Positions 43,035 through 52,521 of a stretch of DNA of 64,000 nucleotides are shown piece after piece. The notes under the pieces are model-generated. The model saw only the letters and a program-made list of their open reading frames with translations, did no database searches and had not been told where the DNA came from. A program made the position numbers and the translations under genes. Numbering within the stretch: the first letter of the stretch is position 1; each line of letters begins with the position of its first letter. The DNA is from M3007 sp040397785 (lineage in GTDB: Bacteria > Bacteroidota > Bacteroidia > Chitinophagales > Saprospiraceae), in NCBI GenBank assembly GCA_040397785.1, contig JBBAVI010000010.1, forward strand, positions 28,400-92,399, written 5' to 3'.

Positions 43035-43790
43035 GTGACAACAACAAATACAGCACCGGAGCCCCATTGGCTCCAACGAACAGAGTTATTAGTCGGGGCT
43101 GAACGCCTCGAACAATTGAAGAACACCCATGTACTGGTCATCGGACTGGGTGGTGTCGGTAGTTTTGCCGCCGAGTTTCTCGTGCGTGCAGGCGTAGGGC
43201 GTATGACCATTGTGGATGGCGATACGGTCGATCTGACCAATACGAACCGGCAACTGCCGGCTTTGCACAGCACGGTAGGTAAGCCCAAAACCCAAGTGAT
43301 GGCCGAACGTATGCGCGACATCAATCCAGACCTGGATTTGACCGTACGGGAGGAGTTTTTGAATCCGGAGGCTGTAAAAGACCTGATCACCGATGATTTT
43401 GATTATGTTTTCGACTGTATTGATTCGATACAGCCCAAGCAATACATCATTGTAGCCTGCAAACAAAAAGGCATTCGGATCGTATCGAGCATGGGTGCAG
43501 GCGGGCGCATTGACCCCTCCAAAGTACAGGTTGCCGATATTTCTGAAACGTACAATTGCCCGTTTGCGCAACAAATTCGGAAAGGTTTGAAACGCAAAGG
43601 CGTCCGACGCGGTGTCACCGTGGTGTTTTCTTCCGAATTGGTCGACCGCAGTACTTGCATGCTCACCGATGGCAACCGCTTTAAAAAGTCATTTTATGGG
43701 ACCATTTCTTATATTCCTGCGCTGTTTGGGCTGCACATGGCGAGTGTGGTGGTGCAGGATGTAATGGGGAAATCAGGTGTTGAAAAGTAA
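43035..43790 (+). CDS. tcdA: tRNA threonylcarbamoyladenosine dehydratase
   Basis: A 251-residue E1-like enzyme (ThiF/MoeB fold) that cyclises t6A37 of tRNA in an ATP-dependent reaction. It has a HWLQRTELLVG start, the nucleotide loop GLGGVGSFAAE, VDGDTVDLTNTNRQ, DCIDSI and SSMGAGGRIDPSKV. The longer frame begins at TTG 42978, which is part of the promoter, so GTG 43035 (VTTTNTAPEP) is the better start. It overlaps convergent queA by 18 nt. Confidence 0.92.
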   Translation: MTTTNTAPEPHWLQRTELLVGAERLEQLKNTHVLVIGLGGVGSFAAEFLVRAGVGRMTIVDGDTVDLTNTNRQLPALHSTVGKPKTQVMAERMRDINPDLDLTVREEFLNPEAVKDLITDDFDYVFDCIDSIQPKQYIIVACKQKGIRIVSSMGAGGRIDPSKVQVADISETYNCPFAQQIRKGLKRKGVRRGVTVVFSSELVDRSTCMLTDGNRFKKSFYGTISYIPALFGLHMASVVVQDVMGKSGVEK

Positions 43791-44981
43791 AGATCCGTCC
43801 CCATAGCTCAAAAAACGGAAATCATGATCCAGTGCATACTGGTAAATAGACTTCCAATCATCACCAACGATTGCAGCGACCAGGAGCAATAAAGTACTAT
43901 TCGGTTGGTGAAAATTGGTGACAAGCGCCCGAATGGTACGCACACGATACCCGGGCGCGATCATCAGTTGCGTTTTGGCCACGATCCGATCTTGCGCGTT
44001 GGCTTCCATCCAATCTATTAAGGCATCAAATGCCGCTAAAACGGTGGTATGGGTGTGTTCGGGCGCATAGGCATCCCATTGTTTAATTTCAAGGGCCGGC
44101 AAATCCAAATTGGGTTGATGCAGCAATTTACTACCCATCAAAAAGAGACTTTCCAGTGTGCGCAAAGTAGTGGTGCCCACTGCTACCACGTTACCATTTT
44201 GATATTGAAGGCGCAGGTTTTTGATCATATCCAGGGATACGTCAAAGTACTCGGCATGCATATCATGGTCACCAATGGTTTCGGATTTGACGGGTTTAAA
44301 GGTTCCAGCCCCCACGTGCAGGGTCAGGTGCGCGTGCGCGATGCCTTTTTGCGCCAATTGATCAAAAATACGCTCGGTAAAGTGCAATCCGGCGGTTGGG
44401 GCCGCCACTGAGCCATCGTAGCGGGCATAAATGGTTTGGTAACGGGTGCGGTCGGCAGCCTCGGCGGGCCGGGCTAAATAAGGCGGTAAAGGCACAGCCC
44501 CCAACACCTCAAGTACTTCGGCGAACGTAGCCGTTTCGGGCGTCCATTGAAAACGCACCAGGTTCTTTTCCTTATCTTCCCAATGCGCATACAGGCACAT
44601 GGAGCCATTTTCCAGGGTTAATGCACCTGATTTCCATTTTTTTGCCCCCCCAACCAAACATTTCCACACTACTTCGCCTTGTTTGGTCATCCCGCTGGCC
44701 TGATCGTGCAGCGGCTCCAGGCAAAACACCTCCACTACCCCACCCGATGGTTTTACGAATTGCAGGCGCGCGGGAATCACCTTGGTATTGTTAAACACCA
44801 GCATAGTACCCGGTTCGAGGTGTTGATGAAGGCCGTAATAATGGTCTTCCGAAATATCGCCGTCTTTGTAAATCAGCAATTTAGAAGCATCGCGTGCATC
44901 CAGCGGGTAACGGGCAATGCGTTCATCCGGCAATGCGTACGTATAATCGGCGATGCGCAGTTGTTGAATAGCATCCTGCAT
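43773..44981 (-). CDS. queA: S-adenosylmethionine:tRNA ribosyltransferase-isomerase
   Basis: A 402-residue enzyme of queuosine synthesis that transfers and rearranges the ribosyl moiety of SAM onto preQ1 in tRNA. Family segments are DYTYALPDERIARYPLD, MLVFNNTKVIPARL, APTAGLHFTERI and TLHVGAGTFKPVK, near the C-terminus VTNFHQPNSTLLLLVAA. It is about 50 residues longer than E. coli QueA, through insertions in the central domain. The start overlaps the CDF transporter stop by one base (TAATG), so they form an operon. Confidence 0.95.
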   Translation of the reverse strand: MQDAIQQLRIADYTYALPDERIARYPLDARDASKLLIYKDGDISEDHYYGLHQHLEPGTMLVFNNTKVIPARLQFVKPSGGVVEVFCLEPLHDQASGMTKQGEVVWKCLVGGAKKWKSGALTLENGSMCLYAHWEDKEKNLVRFQWTPETATFAEVLEVLGAVPLPPYLARPAEAADRTRYQTIYARYDGSVAAPTAGLHFTERIFDQLAQKGIAHAHLTLHVGAGTFKPVKSETIGDHDMHAEYFDVSLDMIKNLRLQYQNGNVVAVGTTTLRTLESLFLMGSKLLHQPNLDLPALEIKQWDAYAPEHTHTTVLAAFDALIDWMEANAQDRIVAKTQLMIAPGYRVRTIRALVTNFHQPNSTLLLLVAAIVGDDWKSIYQYALDHDFRFLSYGDGSLLFNT

Positions 44982-45970
44982 TATTCGTGTTTTTGATTTT
45001 TGGTAATATTCTCAAACGTCCACTCCAGGCGTTCTTCAAAAGGTCGTTTACGTTCTGCACAATCCTCCACAGGACAAACCCTGCAAGAATCGGGGGGCAT
45101 ACAGCCATCCAGGTGTACAAACATTTCAAGGGCATGCGGGAAGTTTTGGGCAACCAGTGCTTCAAGGGCATCCACGGCCTTATGTGCTTCATTTACATTA
45201 AAATACCATGGAACACTGAGGTGGCAATCGAGGTGCATTAGAGGGCCATATTTGATAATGCGCAAGTTGTGCAGGTCGATCCAAACCGGCAATTTATTTT
45301 CATCCAGCACTTTGATCACTTGCAAAAGCAGTTCCATATCCGCCTCGTCCATAATACCTGCCACGGTTTGTCGAATAATTCGGTAGCCCTGCACCAGAAT
45401 CAGTCCGCCAAAAAAGATGCCTGAAACACTGTCGATCCATTTTACACCGGTTAACTTAATAAGAATTAAGCCGACAACAATGCCCAGCGTCGTGTAGGTA
45501 TCACTTTGCAGGTGGCGTCCACTTGCAGTTAGCGCAATTGATTTGTTGCGTTTCCCTATTTGAATGCAATAGGTGCCCAGCAAAAAATTGATTAGCGCCG
45601 TACTGACGATCAGTAGAATACCAGTATCGAGTTGCTGAATCGTTTTGGGTTGGGCCAGATGCAGGCAGGATTCATAGATAATTACACCACCCGCCAATAC
45701 GATCATAATCCCTTCAAAGGAGGCGGAGATGAGTTCCACCTTGCCATGACCATAAGGATGATTGCCGTCGCGGGGGCGGGCGGCTACCACGAGGCTAAAC
45801 AGTCCGGTAAACCCCGTGAGTACATTCACGGTACTTTCCAAGGCATCGGTTAGGATTGCAATGGAGCCTGTAAGCAGGTAAGCGAGCATTTTTACTCCAA
45901 AAAGCAGCACCGATACGGCGACCACCACACGTTGCACACGAATATTTACCAGGGCTGAGGCATTTTCCAT
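44981..45970 (-). CDS. Cation diffusion facilitator transporter
   Basis: A 329-residue CDF/ZnT-type metal exporter with six membrane helices. Metal-site segments are SIAILTDALEST (usually HxxxD; here TDALE) and SGRHLQSDTYTT (HxxxD). The cytoplasmic C-terminal domain ends in an unusual cysteine cluster, GCMPPDSCRVCPVEDC. The frame is open to 46099; ATG 45970 begins a normal N-terminus, and a TACTTTTG -7 box (45975-45982 read on the minus strand) sits just upstream, implying an almost leaderless mRNA. The metal is not predictable from sequence. Confidence 0.88.
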   Translation of the reverse strand: MENASALVNIRVQRVVVAVSVLLFGVKMLAYLLTGSIAILTDALESTVNVLTGFTGLFSLVVAARPRDGNHPYGHGKVELISASFEGIMIVLAGGVIIYESCLHLAQPKTIQQLDTGILLIVSTALINFLLGTYCIQIGKRNKSIALTASGRHLQSDTYTTLGIVVGLILIKLTGVKWIDSVSGIFFGGLILVQGYRIIRQTVAGIMDEADMELLLQVIKVLDENKLPVWIDLHNLRIIKYGPLMHLDCHLSVPWYFNVNEAHKAVDALEALVAQNFPHALEMFVHLDGCMPPDSCRVCPVEDCAERKRPFEERLEWTFENITKNQKHE

Positions 45971-46007
45971 GGGGCAAAAGTACGTTGCCCCCGTCGATAA
46001 TTTAGGA

Positions 46008-46391
46008 TCACTCAAATACCGTTTCCTCCATAGACGCAACAAAGGGTAAATTTGCCAAATCGTACAAAACCCGCAGATATTGCTTTTGATGCGTGACACC
46101 TAGAATCAGCCATTGATCGGCACGGCAAGCAATTCGGCCTTTGGAACTTGTTTGGCGTTGGGCAGTAGGATCAATTTTCTGTACTTTTTTCCACATTTTC
46201 TCATTTTGGGGGATGCAAAACTCGTAATGCATGGCGACTTTGCCCTTTGCAGGCCCCATTAATCCATCGGCATCCAGGGCTCGAAAGTTGAGGTGTACTT
46301 TTTCCCAAACCTTTGCATCTTGCTGTGGTGGTTTGGGGTGGCAGGCCAATAAACAGGCCGATACGATAAAAACTAGTTTGTAAAACGTCAT
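46008..46391 (-). CDS. Small lipoprotein, unknown function
   Basis: A 127-residue lipoprotein. The signal peptide ends with lipobox LLAC (Cys17), followed by HPKPPQQDA. The mature part has two Cys (EFCIPQ; RIACRAD). No family is recognised. A TACTTTTG -7 box (46409-46416 read on the minus strand) lies about 18 nt before the ATG. It precedes the CDF-queA pair by 37 nt and may be co-transcribed. Confidence 0.7.
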   Translation of the reverse strand: MTFYKLVFIVSACLLACHPKPPQQDAKVWEKVHLNFRALDADGLMGPAKGKVAMHYEFCIPQNEKMWKKVQKIDPTAQRQTSSKGRIACRADQWLILGVTHQKQYLRVLYDLANLPFVASMEETVFE

Positions 46392-46472
46392 TTTATCTTT
46401 TTTTTAGGCAAAAGTAAACATAGACTTCATCATAAATTTACCTTAGCGCTCAACTGAAACAAATAATACGAA

Positions 46473-47453
46473 ATGACAACACGCCGCAAATTTTTAGGAC
46501 AATCTTTACTCGGTGCATTTGCTGCTTCCGACACCACTTTTTGGAGCAAAACCTTTCAAGGTGCCGGATTTGCAAAACCGAAAACACTTCCTTTGGTAAT
46601 CGCCACCTGGGATAATCGAAAAGCCACGCAAGCAGCCTGGGACGTATTAAGTACCGATGGAAGGGCGCTCGATGCCGTGGAAGCGGGGGCCCGTATTCCA
46701 GAAGCAGATCCACTGGATACCAGTGTTGGTTACGGTGGTTTTCCGGATCGCGATGGGCATGTAACCCTGGATGCCTGTATTATGGATGAATTTGGGATGG
46801 CGGGTTCTATTTGTTTTTTGGAAAACATCATGCATCCGATCAGTGTTGCTCGAAAAGTAATGGAAAAAACGCCCCATGTGATGTTGGTGGGCGAAGGGGC
46901 GTTGCAATTTGCCAAGGAGGAAGGATTTAAAGAAGAGAACCTGTTGACCGATGTAGCGAAGGATGCCTGGGAAAAATGGAAGTTAAAATCGGAATACAAG
47001 CCCGTTATTAACATTGAGCGGCACGATACCATTGGCATTTTGGCGTTGGATACGAAAAATCGGATCGCGGGCGCTTGTACAACCAGTGGAATGGCCTTCA
47101 AAATGCGGGGCCGTGTAGGCGATAGTCCGATTATCGGCGCAGGCATGTATGCGGACAATGAGGTTGGTGCAGCCGCTTGTAGTGGGTTGGGTGAAATACT
47201 GTTGCGTACCTTGGGTTGTTTTTTGGTCGTGGAGGAGATGCGTCGTGGGGCTAGTCCGCAAAAAGCGGCAGAATTGACCATTGAGCGTATCGTAAAGAAG
47301 TACCCTGCACAATGCAAGGATGCGCAGGTAGGTTTTGTGGTAATTGATGTAAAAGGACGGCACGGTGCTTACAGCATACACCCGGGCTTCAACTATGCGC
47401 TCTATCAGGATGGTAAAAACCTGGTTTTTGAATCAAAAAGTCTATTTAAATAG
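46473..47453 (+). CDS. N4-(beta-N-acetylglucosaminyl)-L-asparaginase
   Basis: A 326-residue Ntn-hydrolase precursor that cleaves GlcNAc-Asn linkages of N-glycoproteins or related amides. It autoprocesses before the nucleophile Thr186 in RHDTIGILAL. TTSGMAFKMRGRVGDSPIIG supplies substrate-binding residues. A Tat-type signal peptide (TTRRKFLGQSLLGAF) suggests export of a folded enzyme. GYGGFPDRDG matches the family. It may serve in feeding on glycoproteins. Confidence 0.92.
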   Translation: MTTRRKFLGQSLLGAFAASDTTFWSKTFQGAGFAKPKTLPLVIATWDNRKATQAAWDVLSTDGRALDAVEAGARIPEADPLDTSVGYGGFPDRDGHVTLDACIMDEFGMAGSICFLENIMHPISVARKVMEKTPHVMLVGEGALQFAKEEGFKEENLLTDVAKDAWEKWKLKSEYKPVINIERHDTIGILALDTKNRIAGACTTSGMAFKMRGRVGDSPIIGAGMYADNEVGAAACSGLGEILLRTLGCFLVVEEMRRGASPQKAAELTIERIVKKYPAQCKDAQVGFVVIDVKGRHGAYSIHPGFNYALYQDGKNLVFESKSLFK

Positions 47454-47455
47454 AA

Positions 47456-47487
47456 AATCCTCCGACTGAAAACAGCCGGAGGATTTG
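47456..47487. terminator. Bidirectional terminator
   Basis: A 10-bp perfect stem AAATCCTCCG (47456-47465) with CGGAGGATTT (47478-47487), with CTG and CAG able to extend pairing in the loop. It lies between the convergent asparaginase and cold-shock genes. U-runs are short in both directions. Confidence 0.65.
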
Positions 47488-47515
47488 AATAGTATGAACT
47501 AGGGTGTGTTGTCGC

Positions 47516-47707
47516 TTAGGCGATTTTCACATCTACTGCATTCATGCCTTTTTTGCCGCGTTCCGTTTGGTAAGTGACTTTATCGCCTTCGCGAATATTG
47601 TCGATCAAACCTGTAACGTGTACAAAAATTTCTTCGCCAGAGGCGCTGTCTACGATGAAGCCAAATCCTTTGGATTCATTGAAGAACTTTACTGTTCCAT
47701 TATACAT
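47516..47707 (-). CDS. Cold-shock domain protein (CspA family)
   Basis: A 63-residue single-domain nucleic-acid chaperone. The RNP1-like KGFGFI and RNP2-like IFVHVTGL motifs are present. The frame extends to 47797, but MYNGTVKFFNESKGFG is the family's N-terminus. A TACCTTTG -7 box (47746-47753 read on the minus strand) gives a leader of about 30 nt. Confidence 0.95.
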   Translation of the reverse strand: MYNGTVKFFNESKGFGFIVDSASGEEIFVHVTGLIDNIREGDKVTYQTERGKKGMNAVDVKIA

Positions 47708-47865
47708 TGTAAAAATTGTAATTGTGATATGGCATTTTGCCGTTACAAAGGTAAGTAAGTTTTTCAATAATTTATTGATTTTCAAATTATAATTCAAATA
47801 ATTTTGTTAATGATTCCTTTCTTATCTTGCAGACTATAAATGCTTAACGTCTAAACCCGATAAAA

Positions 47866-50448
47866 ATGAACTGGCACCTGTCCTCTTTACATAAAGTTTA
47901 CGAGTTGCTAGGCACCCATGCTGCGGGGCTTTCAGAGGCTGAAGTGGAAAAACGCTTCCAAGCACATGGGCCGAACCAACTTGCGGAAAAAGGTCAAAAA
48001 CCGGTCTGGAAACTGGTTTTAGCCCAATTTCAGGATGTAATGATCATTATTTTAGCCTTGGCAGCCATCCTTTCCGGTTTTTTAGGCGACTTAAAAGACA
48101 CCATCGTTATTCTGGTGATTGTGGTGCTCAATGCCATTGTAGGATTTGTACAGGAATACCGCGCAGAAAAAGCGATGGAAGCCCTAAAAAAAATGAGTGC
48201 TACGACGGCACGGGTGCTTCGGAAAACGGGAAAAAAGATTATTCCAGCCAGTGAATTGGTTCCGGGTGACATTGTGTTGCTGGAAACGGGAGATATGGTA
48301 CCTGCTGATTTGCGCCTTTCGGAGGTACATGCCCTTCGGATTGAAGAGGCTTCCCTTACAGGAGAGTCGCATGCAATAGAAAAAGGAATTCATGTTATTG
48401 GCGATGAAGCGACACCGTTGGGCGATCGCACGAATATGGCCTACAAGAGTACATTGGTTACCTATGGCCGTGGTGTAGGCGTGGTCGTGGCAACGGGTAT
48501 GGAAACCGAAATTGGGAGCATTGCCCAATTATTACAGGAAGAACAGGCCATGACACCCTTGCAAAAGCGCCTTTCCACCTTTGGAAAAAACCTTTCCTTT
48601 ATTACTATTGGAATATGTGCGCTATTGTTTTTATCCGGCTGGCTCCGGGGCGAGCCCCCTATGCAGATGCTCCTTACTGCACTTTCGGTCGCGGTAGCAG
48701 CTATCCCAGAGGCGCTCCCTGCAGTAATCACGATTTCCCTGGCACTGGGAGCACGCAAAATGGTGCGCAGCCAGGCGTTGATCCGCAAGCTACCAGCCGT
48801 TGAAACCTTAGGTTCTGTTACATATATCTGTACCGACAAAACAGGCACCCTCACGCAAAATAAAATGACGGTACGTACCTTATGGACGGCCAATATTTCA
48901 GCGCCCGAAGTTCCGGGAATGGATACGGAGCAATTCTTGGTATTATGCATGTATGCCAACCAGGACACTGCGTTGGGATCAGATGGCGAACTGACGGGCG
49001 ATCCAACAGAAATTGCGTTGGCACAATATGCACAGGCACATCCGGATTTCCAGGCTGGTTGGAAAGACCATTTTCCACGTATCTATGAGTTGCCCTTTGA
49101 TTCTGAGCGCAAAATGATGACCACCGTGCATCGTTTAGGCGATAATTTCCTTGTGATCACAAAAGGTGCCCTTGAGTCGGTGCTGGAAAACAGTAAAAAT
49201 AAAGATGACGCCATCGTCGAATATGCGGAGGACTTGGCACAAAAAGGCATGCGGGTTTTGGCCTATGCCTATCGGGTAATCAACCAACACCCGGAAGGAA
49301 TGTCGTCGGAAGAATTGGAAAGTCAGTTGCATTGTTGTGGGTTGGCAGGCATGATTGATCCGCCGCGGGAAGAAGCGAAACAAGCCGTGGCCGAATGTGT
49401 AGCAGCCGGTATCATTCCGGTTATGATTACGGGTGATCATCCGGTGACGGCAGAAGCCATTGCGCGGGAAATCGGTATTTTAAAAACACCGGAAGATCAG
49501 GTGATTACAGGCCGGGCATTGGAAGCACTTTCCCAAACGGAATTCAACAAGCGGGTTACACAAATTAAAGTGTATGCCCGTGTATCGCCAGAGCAGAAAC
49601 TGCACATCGTCAAAACCTTGCAGGCACAACGCCAATACGTGGCCATGACTGGCGATGGTGTGAACGACGCGCCTGCCTTACAACGTGCCAACATCGGCAT
49701 AGCCATGGGCATCACAGGTTCCGATGTATCTAAAGAAGCGGCGGACATGATTTTGCTGGATGATAATTTTGCGACTATTGTAAAGGCTATACGGGAAGGG
49801 CGGCGCATTTATGACAACATTCGAAAATTTGTCAAATATATTATGACGGGCAATAGCGGGGAAATTTGGGCAATCGGTTTAGCGCCTTTGTTTGGCATGC
49901 CCATCCCCTTGTTACCTATTCATATTCTATGGATCAACCTGGTAACGGATGGTTTGCCCAGCCTGGCCTTGGCCAATGAACCGGAGGAGCCGAACCTGAT
50001 GCAGCGTTCGCCACGCCCACCGGATGAGCGCATCTTTGCGGATGGAATGGGCTGGCATATTTTGTGGGTAGGCTTGCTAATGGGCGCTGTTTGTTTGGGA
50101 TTGCAATTCTGGTGTAAAGCCAATGGCATTGCACACTGGCAAACCATGGTATTTACCGTATTATGTATGAGTCAGATGGGTCATGTAATGGCGATTCGCA
50201 GCGATTATAAATTCTTTTTTCAGCAAGGTATTCGGAGTAATGGCCTGTTAAGCGGAGCAATTTTAATCACTTTTTTGCTACAATTAGCCATTATTTATGT
50301 GCCCGCATTACAAAGTATTTTCCTTACCTACCCTCTGAGTTTGCGGGAATTATTGCTTTGCATCGGCTTATCTTCCATCGTTTTTCACGCGGTAGAATTG
50401 GAAAAATTTGTGAAAGGAAGAATCAAGAAAAAACGTGCAAACGATTGA
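47866..50448 (+). CDS. Calcium-type P-ATPase (PMCA/SERCA-like)
   Basis: An 860-residue P2-type ATPase that exports a cation, probably Ca2+. It has the N-terminal cation-ATPase domain (LLGTHAAGLSEAEVEKR), actuator TGES, phosphorylation site DKTGTLT (Asp324) and hinge TGDGVNDAPAL. Membrane helix 4 is AIPEALPAVITI, and helix 6 is ILWINLVTDGLPSLAL, with the Asn and Asp typical of Ca2+ pumps. Na+/K+ and Mn2+ relatives share parts of this pattern, so the ion is inferred. Confidence 0.92.
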   Translation: MNWHLSSLHKVYELLGTHAAGLSEAEVEKRFQAHGPNQLAEKGQKPVWKLVLAQFQDVMIIILALAAILSGFLGDLKDTIVILVIVVLNAIVGFVQEYRAEKAMEALKKMSATTARVLRKTGKKIIPASELVPGDIVLLETGDMVPADLRLSEVHALRIEEASLTGESHAIEKGIHVIGDEATPLGDRTNMAYKSTLVTYGRGVGVVVATGMETEIGSIAQLLQEEQAMTPLQKRLSTFGKNLSFITIGICALLFLSGWLRGEPPMQMLLTALSVAVAAIPEALPAVITISLALGARKMVRSQALIRKLPAVETLGSVTYICTDKTGTLTQNKMTVRTLWTANISAPEVPGMDTEQFLVLCMYANQDTALGSDGELTGDPTEIALAQYAQAHPDFQAGWKDHFPRIYELPFDSERKMMTTVHRLGDNFLVITKGALESVLENSKNKDDAIVEYAEDLAQKGMRVLAYAYRVINQHPEGMSSEELESQLHCCGLAGMIDPPREEAKQAVAECVAAGIIPVMITGDHPVTAEAIAREIGILKTPEDQVITGRALEALSQTEFNKRVTQIKVYARVSPEQKLHIVKTLQAQRQYVAMTGDGVNDAPALQRANIGIAMGITGSDVSKEAADMILLDDNFATIVKAIREGRRIYDNIRKFVKYIMTGNSGEIWAIGLAPLFGMPIPLLPIHILWINLVTDGLPSLALANEPEEPNLMQRSPRPPDERIFADGMGWHILWVGLLMGAVCLGLQFWCKANGIAHWQTMVFTVLCMSQMGHVMAIRSDYKFFFQQGIRSNGLLSGAILITFLLQLAIIYVPALQSIFLTYPLSLRELLLCIGLSSIVFHAVELEKFVKGRIKKKRAND

Positions 50449-50466
50449 TTTTTATGCTTTTAAACC

Positions 50467-52383
50467 TCAACGCGGATCGGCTTTAAAGGTAATGGTAAAA
50501 CGGGTGCCTTCATTTTCCTTGCTTTCAACTTCAATGGTGCCGCCTAGTGCAGTAATTTGAGAATGAATGAGGAAAAGTCCAACCCCTTTACCTTTCCCTT
50601 TATGAAAACGCTTGTGTAAGCCAAAAATGCGTCCTTTTACCCGCTCCATGTCAAAACCAATCCCGTTGTCAGAAAAAATGAGTTTTATCTCCTGCGCTAT
50701 TTGGAAGGACCGAATGCTGATGCGGGGCTTTCTGCCTGGGTACGCAAATTTGATAGAATTGGAAATCAGGTTTAAAAAAATACTCTCCATATAGGCGCTG
50801 CTGAACCAAACGTATTCGGCTTCATCAAAATTAGTAGCTAATTGCGCTCCAGATTGCTCCATCATGGATTGTATGGTAAAAATTACGCGGTCACAAATAT
50901 CTTCAAAAAAAACTTGCTCCAATTCGAAACTGGTATCCCCTTTTATCAACAGCACCTGGATTAGGTCATCCAAGGTTTCGTGCAACTGATTCGCAGAAGT
51001 TTTAAAAGCCTCAATCATTTCCACCAGTGCGCTATCCTGTAAAGCACTGGTATCCAGCAATTTGGAAATAGCGATCAAGTTGGTTAGGGGTGCTCTCAGG
51101 TTGTGGGTGGTGATGTAGGAGAATTGCTGCAGTTCGCGGTTACTTTTAGTGAGTTCGCTAATCATTTGCTCCCGTTCCTGTTCGGCCTTTTTCCTGGCAG
51201 TAATATCATTTTGAATTGAAACCCAATGGGTGTACCAACCTTGTTGATCGCTTACCAGAAAAACCGCAATATTAACCCAATATTCTTCACCCGACTTTTT
51301 GTAATTGATGATTTCAATTTCACAAGATTCCCAGTTTTCAATAGCCAATTTAAGCCTTCTCAGGGCCTTTCGATCTGATTTTGGGCCTTGTAAAATACGT
51401 GGACTTTGCCCAATGACCTCTTCTGCTTTATATCCAGTAAGTTTTTCAAAAGCAGGATTGACATAGCGGATACTGGGAAAAACACCGTTCACTGGTTCAA
51501 CTTCTGTAATAACAATGACTTCACTGGAGTTGGTGATCACCGAACTGAGGAGCCGCAATTGTTCGCGTTCTGCTTTCTGCTGGGTAATATCGCGGTTGGT
51601 ACCAATAATTCGGATGGCCTTTCCAGTGGAATCCCGTTTGATCAATGCATCTGATTTGAGTGTATGTACCGTTCCGTTGGGCCAAATTACCCGAAATTCG
51701 TGCTCGAACAGGTATTCATGTTTCAAAGCATCGTCAATGGTGTTCAAAACACGTGCTTTGTCGTCCGGATGAATACGACGCTCCCAAATTTCGTCTGCTG
51801 GTATTTTTTCGTCTGGATGCGCCCCAAACAATTGGTAAATTGTTTTATCCCAAATTAAAAGATTTTTATTAATATCATAATCCCAAATACCCATTTTGGC
51901 CGCCAGGGTTGCCAATTGCAACCGATCAGTCATGCTATAAAGCGATTCTTCCGATTGTTTTTGCGCAGTAATATCTTTTGCAATGGCCAAATACCCCAAT
52001 AATGCACCATCCGGTTTGTGGATGGTAGAAAAAGACAACAGTACCGGAATGCGATTCCCAGATTTGGTGAGGTAGGTGTAATGCGCCTCCTGATTACCGA
52101 GTACCTGCGCTAATTGGCAAAACACATCGAATGGATCTGACGTATCATTCAGGATGTCTAATCCGATGGATTGGGCTTTTTCAAAAAGTTCCTTGGTGTC
52201 ATGCAGGTCGATAATCGACATTTGATGTGGGATCGACGTTGCTTCATAGTCGAGCAGTTTGGCTGCACCTACATTCATGGAAACGATTATTCCAAATGGG
52301 TCGGTTGAAATAATCGAATAGTTGGTATTTTGATGGATGCTTCCAAGTATGTGTGATAGATGCTCTGTTCGCTTCATGCGCAC
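50467..52383 (-). CDS. Multi-PAS sensor histidine kinase
   Basis: A 638-residue soluble kinase without membrane helices. It has three PAS domains: about 20-145, 150-275 (PAS_3 type with IWDKTIYQLFG and HPDDKARV) and 280-405 with PAC motif. A HisKA segment follows, with acceptor His in YITTHNLRAPLTNL, and a HATPase with NLISNSIKFAYP, FSDNGIGFD and KGKGVGLFLIHS. It probably senses an intracellular signal. No response regulator is adjacent. It is separated from the SprB-OmpA gene by 136 nt on the same strand. Confidence 0.92.
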   Translation of the reverse strand: MRMKRTEHLSHILGSIHQNTNYSIISTDPFGIIVSMNVGAAKLLDYEATSIPHQMSIIDLHDTKELFEKAQSIGLDILNDTSDPFDVFCQLAQVLGNQEAHYTYLTKSGNRIPVLLSFSTIHKPDGALLGYLAIAKDITAQKQSEESLYSMTDRLQLATLAAKMGIWDYDINKNLLIWDKTIYQLFGAHPDEKIPADEIWERRIHPDDKARVLNTIDDALKHEYLFEHEFRVIWPNGTVHTLKSDALIKRDSTGKAIRIIGTNRDITQQKAEREQLRLLSSVITNSSEVIVITEVEPVNGVFPSIRYVNPAFEKLTGYKAEEVIGQSPRILQGPKSDRKALRRLKLAIENWESCEIEIINYKKSGEEYWVNIAVFLVSDQQGWYTHWVSIQNDITARKKAEQEREQMISELTKSNRELQQFSYITTHNLRAPLTNLIAISKLLDTSALQDSALVEMIEAFKTSANQLHETLDDLIQVLLIKGDTSFELEQVFFEDICDRVIFTIQSMMEQSGAQLATNFDEAEYVWFSSAYMESIFLNLISNSIKFAYPGRKPRISIRSFQIAQEIKLIFSDNGIGFDMERVKGRIFGLHKRFHKGKGKGVGLFLIHSQITALGGTIEVESKENEGTRFTITFKADPR

Positions 52384-52497
52384 ACAGCATTTAAAGTAGC
52401 GCGGTATGGAGACCCCTTGCTTTTTGGTAATTTCACTTCGTTCAAGAATTTTGATTAAAGAAACGTGTTGTATTACCCCAAAATACCAAATATCAAG

Positions 52498-52521
52498 CCA
52501 AAAGCCCTGATCGAATGGGCT
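52498..52521 (-). terminator. Hairpin overlapping a stop codon
   Basis: AGCCC (52503-52507) with GGGCT (52517-52521), with TTTTGGCTT following on the minus strand. It would end the SprB-OmpA transcript right at its stop codon. The stem is short, so confidence is modest. Confidence 0.45.
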
